DNA of 64,000 bases. Origin: Litorihabitans aurantiacus (GTDB lineage: Bacteria; Actinomycetota; Actinomycetes; Actinomycetales; Beutenbergiaceae). The notes beneath the pieces are model-generated. The model worked only from the letters and a program-made list of their open reading frames with translations. It had not been told where the DNA came from and did not search any database. The DNA lies in the NCBI RefSeq assembly GCF_030161595.1, contig NZ_BSUM01000001.1, positions 2,604,001 to 2,668,000 of the forward strand, given 5' to 3'. Position 1 is the first letter of the stretch. Each line of letters opens with the position of its first letter. Of the stretch, positions 9,099 to 17,439 are shown one piece after another. Made by a program: the position numbers and the translations under genes.

Positions 9099-9766
9099 CG
9101 CTCTCGCTGGTCGCCCGTGGTGAGGGTGGCGCCTTCGGCATGGTCGTCGCCTCCTCGAGCCCCGCCGTCGCCGCGCGCTGCCTGCACCTGCGCCCGGGCG
9201 TCGGGGCGGCGGCGTCCCAGAACGTCACCGACCCGGGTCTCGGCCCGGCTCTGCTCGACCTGATGGCCGAGGGCACGTTCGCGCCCGACGCCGTCGCCAC
9301 CCTCGCCTCGCGGGCGCCGTTCGCGCAGCACCGCCAGATCACCGCGGTCGACACGACCGGCCGCACCGGGGTCCACACCGGTGCCGACGCGCTCGGGGTC
9401 GTCGGGTCGAGCGCCGACGAGAACTGCCTCGCCGCGGGGAACCTGCTCGACAACCCGGAGGTGCTGGAGGCGATGACCACGGCGTTCCGGGAGAGCGCCG
9501 GGACGCCGCTCGAGCGCCGCCTCCTCGCGGCGCTGCAGGCGGGGCTCGACCGCGGCGGAGAGGCCGGACCGCTGCGCTCGGCCGGGCTCGCCGTCGTGGA
9601 GGACGTCGCCTGGCGCACCACGGACCTGCGGGTCGACGACCACGATCGGCCCGTGGCGGAGCTGGGACGCCTCCTCGACCTCTGGATGCCCCAGAAGCAG
9701 GACTACCTCGACCGCGCCCTCCGGCCGGGTGCTGCGCCGTCGTACGGCGTGCCCGGGGACGAGTGA
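9095..9766 (+). CDS. DUF1028 family protein (Ntn-hydrolase-like)
   Basis: 223-residue DUF1028 protein, a family with an N-terminal-nucleophile hydrolase-like fold often found near amidohydrolases and RidA proteins. Recognisable features are the N-terminal TLSLVARGEGGAFG, then the VVASSSPAVAAR strand, a GVGAAASQNVTDP segment, and later NCLAAGNLLDNPEVLEAM, a hallmark of the family. It begins at GTG 9095, overlapping the RidA stop, and ends overlapping the ATG of the M20 gene. The reaction is not established for the family. In this operon an amide- or peptide-bond hydrolysis step is plausible but inferred. Confidence 0.82.
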   Translation: MTLSLVARGEGGAFGMVVASSSPAVAARCLHLRPGVGAAASQNVTDPGLGPALLDLMAEGTFAPDAVATLASRAPFAQHRQITAVDTTGRTGVHTGADALGVVGSSADENCLAAGNLLDNPEVLEAMTTAFRESAGTPLERRLLAALQAGLDRGGEAGPLRSAGLAVVEDVAWRTTDLRVDDHDRPVAELGRLLDLWMPQKQDYLDRALRPGAAPSYGVPGDE

Positions 9767-10975
9767 TGGGCGGGCCGGCAGGGGCCGCGGCGCTCGGGCG
9801 ACGCGCCCACGAGAGCGTCACCGCCGCGCGCGCCGAGGTCCTCGGCGTCAGCCACGCGCTGCACGCGGCACCGGAGACCGCGTGGCGGGAGCACGCGTCG
9901 GCGACGCTGCTCACCGACCACCTGCAGAGCCTGGGGATGTCGGTGTCCCGCGGCGTCGCCGACCTCCCCACCGCCTTCACGGCCACGGCCGGCGGGGGCG
10001 GCGCGACGTCGCCGTCGTGGCGGAGTACGACGCGCTCGCGGGTCTGGGGCACGCGTGCGGGCACAACATCATCGCCGCCGCCGCCGTCGGCACCGCGCAC
10101 GGGCTGCTGCCGCTGCTCGACGATCTCGACCTCCGTCTCCACGTGATCGGCACCCCCGCCGAGGAGGAGGCGGCGGCAAGATCCACATGCTCGACGCCGG
10201 GGTCTTCGACGGTCTCGAGGTGGCGATGATGGTGCACCCCGGACCGACCGACGCCGTGTGGGCCAGACCGCTCGCGGTGGCGCACTTCGACGTCGTCTAC
10301 ACCGGCCGCGAGTCGCACGCCTCGGCCTACCCCACGCTCGGTGTCAACGCCGCCGACGCCTTCACCGTCGCGCAGGTCGCGATCGGTCTGCTGCGCCAGC
10401 AGCTGCCGGCGTCGGTGCGCGTGCACGGCGTCGTGCGCGAGGCGGGGACCGCGCCCAACGCCATCCCGGGGAGCGCGCGCGGCAGCTGGTACGTGCGCGC
10501 CGCCACCCTCGAGGACCTCGCCGTCGCCTTCGACCGGGTGACGGAGTGCTTCCGGGCCGGGGCGATCGCGACCGGGTGCTCGCTGGAGGTCGTCGAGACG
10601 AGCCCCCGCTACTCCGATTTCCGCAACGACGAGGCGCTCGTCGCCGCCTTCGCGGCCAACGCCGCCGCGCTCGGTCGCGACATGGACCTGGCCGAGGTGA
10701 CCGGCCCCGGGATGAACACCGCCTCCACCGACATGGGCAACGTCTCGCGTCGCGTGCGCAGCATCCATCCGTACCTCGGTGTCGAGTCGGCTCCCGCGGT
10801 GAACCACCAGGCCGCGTTCGCCGACGCGACCGTGCGGCCCGCCGGGGACCGGGCCGCGCTCGACGGTGCGATCCTCATGGCGCAGACCCTGATCGACCAC
10901 GCGCTCGGTGAGACCGCACCGACCGCGCAGACAGCACCGACCGCGAAGGAGCCCGCCCGTGCGCACGAGGGATGA
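9763..10975 (+). CDS. M20 family amidohydrolase/peptidase (two apparent frameshifts)
   Basis: Metal-dependent amidohydrolase of the M20/AbgB-like family. From ATG 9763 the frame is open to about 9998. The conserved core then continues one frame over as VAVVAEYDALAGLGHACGHN, containing the metal-binding aspartate and histidine. At about 10,166 it shifts again just where the family motif PAEEGGGGK is expected, and continues KIHMLDAGVFDGLEVAMMVHP to the stop at 10975. One extra G in the run at 9994-9998 and one near 10,166 rebuild a protein of about 404 residues. The dimerisation domain is complete, with HFDVVYTGRESHAS and EAGTAPNAIPGSARGSW. It likely hydrolyses an N-acyl or amide intermediate of the pathway. 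Confidence 0.82.
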
Positions 10976-12437
10976 CTGGCAGGCGATCGCCGCCTCGATC
11001 ACGCCGCGGACCGGGATCTGGGTCGACGGCGCCGCCACCGATGCCGCCGACGCCCGGACCTTCCCCACGACCGACCCCGCCACCGGTGCGACGATCGCGC
11101 ACGTCGCGCGCGGCGGCGAGGCCGACGTCGACCGCGCCGTCCGCTCCGCCCGCCGGGCGTTCGACGACGGCGCCTGGTCCCGGTCGGACCCCGCGGACCG
11201 CAAGCGCGTGCTGCTGCGCCTGGCGGACCTGATCCGGGGGAACGCCGACGAGCTCGCCGTCCTGGACTCTCTCGACGGCGGCAAGCTGATCGGCGACACC
11301 ACGAGCGTCGACGTCCCAGGCAGCGCGGCGATCCTGCAGTGGTACGCCGAGTCGGTCGACAAGGTGTACGGCGAGATCGCCCCCGTCTCGGGCGCCGACC
11401 TGGCGCTGGTGACCCGCGAGCCGGTCGGTGTCGTCGGCGCGGTCATCCCCTGGAACTACCCGCTCGAGATGGCGATCTGGAAGGTCGCGCCCGCGCTCGC
11501 CGCCGGCAACAGCGTCGTGCTCAAGCCGGCGGAGGAGACACCGCTGTCGGCGCTGCGTCTCGCGGAGCTCGCGACGGCGGCCGGGCTGCCCGACGGCGTG
11601 CTCAACGTCGTCCCCGGCCTCGGCCGGGAGGCGGGAGCCGCGCTCGGCCTGCACCCCGACGTCGACGTCATCACCTTCACGGGGTCGACCGCGGTCGGGA
11701 AGCTCTTCCTCGAGTACGCCGGACGCTCGACCATGAAGGCCGTGTGGCTCGAGTGCGGCGGCAAGAGCGCCAACCTGGTGTTCCCGGACGTGGCCGACCT
11801 CGACGCCGCGGCGGCGCGCGCGGCGGCGGGCATCTTCGCGTGCAGCGGCCAGGTGTGCTCGGCCAACTCCCGCCTGCTCGTGCACCGCAGCATCGCGGCG
11901 GAGATGGGCGAGCGCATCGCCGCGATCGCCAGGGACCTCACCGTGGGCCACCCGTTCGACCCCGCGTCCCGGATGGGGCCGCTGGTCAGCGAGACGCAGC
12001 GGCGGCGCGTCGACGACGCCGTCACCGCGGGTGCGGCGAGCGCGACGCTGCTGGCGGGTGGGCCGTCGGCGGGCGAGGGGTGCTTCGTGCCACCGACCGT
12101 CCTGGCCGACGTCGACCCCGCCGACCCGCTGTTCACCGACGAGATCTTCGGCCCGGTGCTCGCCATCACACCCTTCGACACCGAGGAGGAGGCGATCGCG
12201 CTCGCCAACCGCAGCGAGTACGGGTTGGCCGCATCGGTCTTCACCGACGACCTGCGGCGCGCGGTGCGCGTCTCGCGCCGGCTGCGGGTGGGGACCGTCT
12301 CCGTCAACACCGTGGACGCGCTCGACGTGACGACTCCCTTCGGCGGCGTCAAGCAGTCGGGCTTCGGCCGCGACCTCTCGCTGCACGCGATGGACAAGTT
12401 CACCGCGCTGAAGACCACCTGGATCGCGGGCGGCTGA
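10959..12437 (+). CDS. Aldehyde dehydrogenase family protein
   Basis: 492-residue NAD(P)-dependent aldehyde dehydrogenase, oxidising an aldehyde to an acid. Motifs in order: the WNYPLEMAIWKVAPAL substrate-entry segment, ITFTGSTAVGKL nucleotide turn, the ELGGK-type general base as LECGGKSAN, catalytic Cys in GQVCSANSR, EIFGPVLAI and a PFGGVKQSGFGRD tail. Length is standard. GTG at 10959 was chosen because AAGGAG lies seven bases upstream; it overlaps the end of the M20 gene by 17 bases. As the last gene of the run it probably removes the aldehyde produced by earlier oxidation or hydrolysis. The family resembles betaine/aminoaldehyde dehydrogenases, consistent with an amine-derived substrate, but specificity is not certain. 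Confidence 0.92.
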   Translation: MRTRDDWQAIAASITPRTGIWVDGAATDAADARTFPTTDPATGATIAHVARGGEADVDRAVRSARRAFDDGAWSRSDPADRKRVLLRLADLIRGNADELAVLDSLDGGKLIGDTTSVDVPGSAAILQWYAESVDKVYGEIAPVSGADLALVTREPVGVVGAVIPWNYPLEMAIWKVAPALAAGNSVVLKPAEETPLSALRLAELATAAGLPDGVLNVVPGLGREAGAALGLHPDVDVITFTGSTAVGKLFLEYAGRSTMKAVWLECGGKSANLVFPDVADLDAAAARAAAGIFACSGQVCSANSRLLVHRSIAAEMGERIAAIARDLTVGHPFDPASRMGPLVSETQRRRVDDAVTAGAASATLLAGGPSAGEGCFVPPTVLADVDPADPLFTDEIFGPVLAITPFDTEEEAIALANRSEYGLAASVFTDDLRRAVRVSRRLRVGTVSVNTVDALDVTTPFGGVKQSGFGRDLSLHAMDKFTALKTTWIAGG

Positions 12438-12476
12438 GACCGCCCGACCCTCACGGGGCCCGCTCGGAACGCCGCC

Positions 12477-14777
12477 TCAGACCCGCGCCTCCTCCTCCGC
12501 CCGCCGCGTGTTCGCACGGTCGGTCCGAGTGGCGCGCAGCCGCGAGGCGACGACGGCGCCGCCCGCGATCGCCGCCGCGACCAGCGCGATGCCGATGCGC
12601 AGGGTGTGGTCGGGCTCCGCCGTCGCGCTCATCGTGACGATCGCCGGGGCGATCAGCACGGCCACGAGGTTCATCACCTTGATGAGGGGGTTGATCGCCG
12701 GTCCGGCGGTGTCCTTGAACGGGTCGCCGACGGTGTCCCCGATGACGGCGGCGGCGTGCTCGGGCGAGCCCTTCCCGCCGTGCGCCCCGTCCTCGATGAT
12801 CTTCTTCGCGTTGTCCCACGCGCCGCCGGAGTTCGCCAGGAACACCGCCATCAGCACGCCGGCGCCGATCGACCCCGCGAGGAACCCCGCGAGCGGCCCC
12901 ACGCCGAGACCGAAGCCGACGGCGATGGGCGCGAACGCCGCCAGGAGGCCCGGGGTGGCGAGCTCGCGCAGCGAGTCGCGAGTGCAGATGTCCACCACGC
13001 GCCCGTACTCGGGGCGCTGCGCGCCGGTCATGATGCCCGGCATCTCGCGGAACTGGCGGCGCACCTCCAGCACGATCGCACCGGCGGCGCGCGTGACGGC
13101 GTCGACCGCGAGGCCGGAGAACAGGAACACCGTCGCGGCCCCGAGGATCACGCCCACGAGCGTGATCGGCGAGATGATCGAGTAGGTCATCATCGCCGCG
13201 ACCAGGGAGTCCGAGGCGAGGGCGACGTCGCCGCCGAGGTCGGTGAGCGCGTGGCTGACGGCGTCGGCGTACGAGCCGAACAGCGCGGTGGCGGCGAGCA
13301 CCGCCGTCGCGATCGCGATGCCCTTCGTGATGGCCTTCGTGGTGTTCCCGACGGCGTCGAGGTCGGTGAGGATCGCGGCGCCGCCCTCGCTCACCTCGCC
13401 CGACATCTCGGCGATCCCCTGCGCGTTGTCGCTGACCGGCCCGAACGTGTCCATCGCGACGATGACGCCGACGGTCGTGAGGAGGCCGCAGCCCGCGACC
13501 GCGATGAGGAACAGCGACAGCCACACCGACCCGCCCGCGAGCAGGAAGACGCCGCAGATGGCCGCCGCGATGACGCCGGCGGTGTAGACGGCCGACTCGA
13601 AACCGACCCCGATGCCCGAGAGGACCACGGTGGCCGCCCCCGTGCGGGTGGTGGCGGCGACGTGCCGGGTGGGGCGCGTCGTCGTGCCCGTGTAGTAGCC
13701 GGTGATCGCGAGGATCACGCCGGCCAGGACCACGCCGATCGCGACGGCGGCCGCGACGACCAGCCGCGGGTCGCCGGTGACGTCACCGATGTCGGCGGTG
13801 CCCGCGACCTGGGAGAAGTCACCGGGCAGATAGACGAATGCGGCGATCGCGGCGAGGACGACGCCCGCACCCGCCGAGAGCGCGAAGCCGCGGTAGATCG
13901 CCTTCAGCCCGCTCTCGCCGCGGCGCACGCGGGTCAGCAGCACGCCGACGACGGCGACCACGGCGCCGATCGCCGTCACCACCAGCGGGAACACGAGCCC
14001 CTGCTCGCCCATCGCGGCGCGGCCCAGGATGAGTGCGGCCACGAGCGTGACGGCGTAGGACTCGAACAGGTCGGCGGCCATGCCGGCGCAGTCGCCCACG
14101 TTGTCCCCGACGTTGTCGGCGATGGTGGCGGCGTTGCGGGGGTCGTCCTCGGGGATGCCCTGCTCGACCTTGCCGACCAGGTCGGCTCCGACGTCGGCCG
14201 CCTTGGTGAAGATGCCGCCGCCCACGCGCATGAACATCGCCAGCAGCGCGGCACCGAAACCGAAGCCCTCGAGCACCGCGGGCGCCTCGATCCCGTAGGC
14301 GAGCACGACGGTGCCCGCCCCCAGCAGACCGAGCCCCACCACGCTCATCCCCACCACGCCGCCGGTGCGGAACGCGATGCGCGCGCCCACCTCCTGGCCG
14401 TCGGGCCGGTCCGCCGCGGCGGCCACGCGCAGGTTGGCGCGGACCGCGAGCCACATCCCGAGGTAGCCGATGGCGGCCGAGAACGCCGCGCCCAGGAGGA
14501 AGGCGACGGACCTGCCGACGCGGACGCCGCCGTCGCCCGGCAGGAGGAACAGGAGCGCGAACACGATCGCGGCGAACAGCGCGAGGGTGCGCAGCTGGCG
14601 CCGGAGGTAGGCGCTCGCGCCCTCCTGGATGGCGCGGGCGATGTCCTGCATCCGCGGTGAGCCCTCCGGTTCGGCGAGCACCTGGGTGCGCAGCACGGCG
14701 GCGACCGCGAGCGAGGCGAGGCCGAGCACCGCGACGGCGGCGACGATGACGAGGCTGGTGGTTCCCAGCTGGGGCAT
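12477..14777 (-). CDS. hppA: Membrane-bound proton-translocating pyrophosphatase, K+-independent type
   Basis: 766-residue integral membrane pyrophosphatase that couples PPi hydrolysis to proton export. Many transmembrane helices alternate with the conserved cytoplasmic loops: DVGADLVGKVE (PPi/Mg site), then EDDPRNAATIADNVGDNVGD and, near the C-terminus, GGAWDNAKKIIEDG and GDTVGDPFKDTAGPAINPL. The ion-dependence determinant reads GNTTKAITKG. Lys rather than Ala at this position is the marker of K+-independent H+-pumping enzymes. The start ATG at 14777 follows a GGAGG-like sequence. It is transcribed alone, divergently from the lipoprotein pair. Confidence 0.95.
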   Translation of the reverse strand: MPQLGTTSLVIVAAVAVLGLASLAVAAVLRTQVLAEPEGSPRMQDIARAIQEGASAYLRRQLRTLALFAAIVFALLFLLPGDGGVRVGRSVAFLLGAAFSAAIGYLGMWLAVRANLRVAAAADRPDGQEVGARIAFRTGGVVGMSVVGLGLLGAGTVVLAYGIEAPAVLEGFGFGAALLAMFMRVGGGIFTKAADVGADLVGKVEQGIPEDDPRNAATIADNVGDNVGDCAGMAADLFESYAVTLVAALILGRAAMGEQGLVFPLVVTAIGAVVAVVGVLLTRVRRGESGLKAIYRGFALSAGAGVVLAAIAAFVYLPGDFSQVAGTADIGDVTGDPRLVVAAAVAIGVVLAGVILAITGYYTGTTTRPTRHVAATTRTGAATVVLSGIGVGFESAVYTAGVIAAAICGVFLLAGGSVWLSLFLIAVAGCGLLTTVGVIVAMDTFGPVSDNAQGIAEMSGEVSEGGAAILTDLDAVGNTTKAITKGIAIATAVLAATALFGSYADAVSHALTDLGGDVALASDSLVAAMMTYSIISPITLVGVILGAATVFLFSGLAVDAVTRAAGAIVLEVRRQFREMPGIMTGAQRPEYGRVVDICTRDSLRELATPGLLAAFAPIAVGFGLGVGPLAGFLAGSIGAGVLMAVFLANSGGAWDNAKKIIEDGAHGGKGSPEHAAAVIGDTVGDPFKDTAGPAINPLIKVMNLVAVLIAPAIVTMSATAEPDHTLRIGIALVAAAIAGGAVVASRLRATRTDRANTRRAEEEARV

Positions 14778-14923
14778 GAGTCCTCCTGCGTCCTGGGAGG
14801 CGGCGGGGATCGTCGTCGATCCGGGCCGCTGCGCGGGCTCCGTCGCTCGCGTGCGGTGAGTCTAGACCCGGCCCGTCCGGCCCGCCCGGTGGCGCCGGGG
14901 TCAGGTTCACCTCAGGTGGATGC

Positions 14924-14952
14924 TTGCATTTGCGCGTCGGATGCGTTGCTAT
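14924..14952 (+). promoter_or_regulatory. Candidate sigma-70-type promoter of the lipoprotein pair
   Basis: TTGCAT at 14924-14929 and TGCTAT at 14947-14952 are separated by exactly 17 bases, in a short AT-rich stretch about 45 bases before the lipoprotein start. Fit to the -35 and -10 consensus is moderate. Confidence 0.45.
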
Positions 14953-14996
14953 GTGGGGGCCGCGACCGCGGGCCGGGGGCAGGAACGGGGCAGACG

Positions 14997-16136
14997 ATGG
15001 GCATCAGCGGCGGACGCGTGCGCGCTCTCGCGCTGGCGACCGCCGTCACGATCGTCCTGGCGGGCTGCACGTCCGAGCAGATCCTCCCCACCGATCCGGC
15101 CGGGGCGGAGCCCGGGTACCCGCAGTACACGCCCCCCGCGACGGAGCCCGGGACGTCCTCGCCCGAGGGCGGGTCGACGGAGACCTCCGACGGCGCGGCG
15201 CCGACCGGCCCCGACGGGCTCGACACCATCGCACCGCCGTCGCCGTCGCCGTCGCCGTCGCCGACACCTTCGTCGCCCGACGGGGGCCCGACGGCGCAGC
15301 CGGAGCCGTCGCCCACCGCGACCGAGACGTCGGCGGAGCCGGCGCCGCCGCCCACCTCTGCGCCGTCCTCACCCGCGCCGAGCCCGACGGCGTCACCGCG
15401 CCCGACCACGCCCCCGCCGTCGTCGTCCCCGACGACGCCCCCACCGCCGCCCGCCCAGACCACGCTCATCACGCAGCAGTGGCAGCCGCAGTGCGGCGCG
15501 ACCCTCGCGGCGCCCGCCCGGCGCAACGACCTGACGGTGAACGTGACGCTCCCCGCGGTGACCGAGGGCTCCACGCTGATGACCGAGGCGACGGTGCGCA
15601 ACAACGGCGGTGCGGCGATCGTCGCGGAGCGTTACGTCACGAGCGTCGTCGTCGCACGCGACGGCGTGGTGGTCGCGGTCTCGGCCGAGGGTGCGGACGC
15701 CCCGGAGAACGCGATCTCCATCGCGGCCGGCAGCACGCAGCTCCTGCCCTCGGTCTTCCACGACCTCATCGAGTCGTGCGCGACGCCGGGGACCGCCTCG
15801 CCCGAGCCGCCGCGGTCGGAGGGATCGGGAGTCGCCTCGAGCGGGCGGACGGGTGTCGACGACAGCGCCGGAGCCGTCTCGACCTCCGTCCCGGCGAGCA
15901 CGGTGGCCCCACCCGAGGGCACGCCCGCCCCGCCGAGCGAGTCCGTCACTCCTCCCGGGGCGCCCGCCCCGCCGCCCGGGCGGCCCGACCCGACCCCGGC
16001 ACCCACGCCCGGTCCGCTTCCGGCGGGCCAGTACACCGCCGTCGTGGCGGTCCACGTCCTGCGCGACGGCGGGCTCGGCTCCGCCGTCGTGGCCAGCAGC
16101 GGCATCGTGCCGCTGACCATCACCGCGGCGGGCTGA
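14997..16136 (+). CDS. Proline/serine-rich secreted lipoprotein (hypothetical, paralogue 1)
   Basis: 379-residue predicted lipoprotein of unknown function. ATG 14997 gives a proper signal peptide: basic residues, ALALATAVTIVL, then lipobox LAGC. The frame is open further upstream, but only this start precedes a signal. Residues about 45-155 form a low-complexity Pro/Ser/Thr linker with PS repeats, as in cell-wall-spanning regions. Next comes a beta-rich domain with a cysteine-bearing start (QPQCGATL), a NDLTVNVTLPAVTEGSTL strand and AERYVTSVVVARDGVVV. A second Pro-rich linker leads to a C-terminal GQYTAVVAVHVLRDGG strand. The globular part resembles that of the next gene, so the two form a paralogous pair, probably surface proteins of the same complex or duplicated. 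Confidence 0.75.
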   Translation: MGISGGRVRALALATAVTIVLAGCTSEQILPTDPAGAEPGYPQYTPPATEPGTSSPEGGSTETSDGAAPTGPDGLDTIAPPSPSPSPSPTPSSPDGGPTAQPEPSPTATETSAEPAPPPTSAPSSPAPSPTASPRPTTPPPSSSPTTPPPPPAQTTLITQQWQPQCGATLAAPARRNDLTVNVTLPAVTEGSTLMTEATVRNNGGAAIVAERYVTSVVVARDGVVVAVSAEGADAPENAISIAAGSTQLLPSVFHDLIESCATPGTASPEPPRSEGSGVASSGRTGVDDSAGAVSTSVPASTVAPPEGTPAPPSESVTPPGAPAPPPGRPDPTPAPTPGPLPAGQYTAVVAVHVLRDGGLGSAVVASSGIVPLTITAAG

Positions 16137-16176
16137 GCCACCGTCGACGCCGCGGGCCGACCGAGGGGGATCGCGC

Positions 16177-17379
16177 ATGACCGCACACGATCAGCACGAG
16201 GACCGACGAGGCCGCACCGGCCGACGACGGGCAGGGGCACGGGTGACGGCGCTCGCGGGCGTCGTCCTCCTGGGGGTGACCGCGTGCGCCGAGGGGTCGG
16301 GCACCGGCGAGTCCGCGGAGCCACCGACGGAGACCGTGACGGAGACCTCGACCGAGAGCTCGTCACCGGCGATCGAGACGTCCCCGGCGCCGTCGGCGGA
16401 ACCCGCGCCGAACGGCCCGGAGGGGTCGGACATCGCCACGCCGGTCTGCGGCGAGGTCTTCGCCCTGCCCGACCGGCCGGCACAGCTCACCCTCGAGCTC
16501 GACGGCGATGTCGTGGAGGCGGCCGGGAGCGACGGCAACCCGAGCTCGCTGGAAGCCGACATCACCGCCACGAACGCGGGGGCGCAGCCGGTCTCGGGCG
16601 GTCTGGACTCTGTGACCGCGCTCGTCGTGACGGACGAGGACGGGCGGGTGGTCGTCACGAACGCCAACCCCGATCCCGCCAACCCGGAGAGCGGGGCGAT
16701 CCTCGCTCTCGAGCCGGGCGACTCGGTCACCTTCGTCGGCACCGCCGCGGACTACGCCACCTCCGACGACTGCGACTCGAGCACGACCACCTCCTCCGAC
16801 CCCGCTCGACTCCTCGACCCCGGCAGCTACCAGGTCTTCGCGCTGCGCAACCTCGGGGCCGAGGGCACCGTCACCCAGCAGGCCCAGGGCGGGCCGTGGC
16901 CGATCGAGATCGCGGCCGATCCGCCGGCGCCCGGTGAGCCCCCGGCGCCGGCTCCTGATCCGCAGGGTGCGCTACCGCTGGCGGCGTGCGGGACGGCGTT
17001 CGACGGCGCCGAGCCCGCAGCCGGCATCACCACGGAGGTCGCGGAGATCCGCAGCCCTCGCGCGGCGGACGACGCGATCACCGACCTGGTGCACACCGTG
17101 ACCACCGAGACACCGCTCGACGGGACATCCCTGGCCACGAACGTCGTCCTGACGCAGGACGGCGTCCGGGTCAGCGAGATCCCGGGATCGGACAACGTCT
17201 CCAGCGTGTACGCCTCCGCGGGCGCGACGTTCGAGCTCACCGGTCAGCAGATCCTCCTCGGTTGCGACTTCGAGCCGCTTCCTCCGGGCGAGTACGAGGC
17301 CACCCCGGTGGTCTTCTCGTCCGGTGAGGTGCCGCAGGTGCTCGCCCGCGGGGCGACGACCACCGTGGTCATCCAGTAG
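16177..17379 (+). CDS. Secreted lipoprotein (hypothetical, paralogue 2)
   Basis: 400-residue predicted lipoprotein, 40 bases downstream of paralogue 1. A twin-arginine-rich N-tail (RRGRTGRRRAGAR) precedes the hydrophobic core and lipobox VTAC. A short Thr/Ser/Glu linker is followed by two repeats of a beta-sandwich-like module. The first begins TPVCGEVFALP and has a TSDDCDSS cysteine; the second begins LAACGTAFDGAE and ends LGCDFEPLPPGEYEATPVV. Each module carries two cysteines, which could form a disulfide, and ends in an LxPGxYxV-like strand that also appears in paralogue 1. Function is unknown. The modules look like immunoglobulin-like surface domains rather than enzymes. Confidence 0.75.
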   Translation: MTAHDQHEDRRGRTGRRRAGARVTALAGVVLLGVTACAEGSGTGESAEPPTETVTETSTESSSPAIETSPAPSAEPAPNGPEGSDIATPVCGEVFALPDRPAQLTLELDGDVVEAAGSDGNPSSLEADITATNAGAQPVSGGLDSVTALVVTDEDGRVVVTNANPDPANPESGAILALEPGDSVTFVGTAADYATSDDCDSSTTTSSDPARLLDPGSYQVFALRNLGAEGTVTQQAQGGPWPIEIAADPPAPGEPPAPAPDPQGALPLAACGTAFDGAEPAAGITTEVAEIRSPRAADDAITDLVHTVTTETPLDGTSLATNVVLTQDGVRVSEIPGSDNVSSVYASAGATFELTGQQILLGCDFEPLPPGEYEATPVVFSSGEVPQVLARGATTTVVIQ

Positions 17380-17439
17380 GCGGCACCGGCCGGGAGCGAG
17401 GCGTCCCGCGCGCGTGCAGCAGCACGCGCGCGGGACGTC

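Noticed and set aside
7293-10975. Decayed pseudogenes in the monooxygenase and M20 genes
   Set aside because: All conserved motifs remain, breaks are one-base run losses, and start/stop overlaps with neighbours are preserved; under-calling is more likely.
12606-14660. 684-residue plus-strand frame opposite hppA
   Set aside because: A charged, repetitive antisense shadow of a strongly conserved membrane protein.
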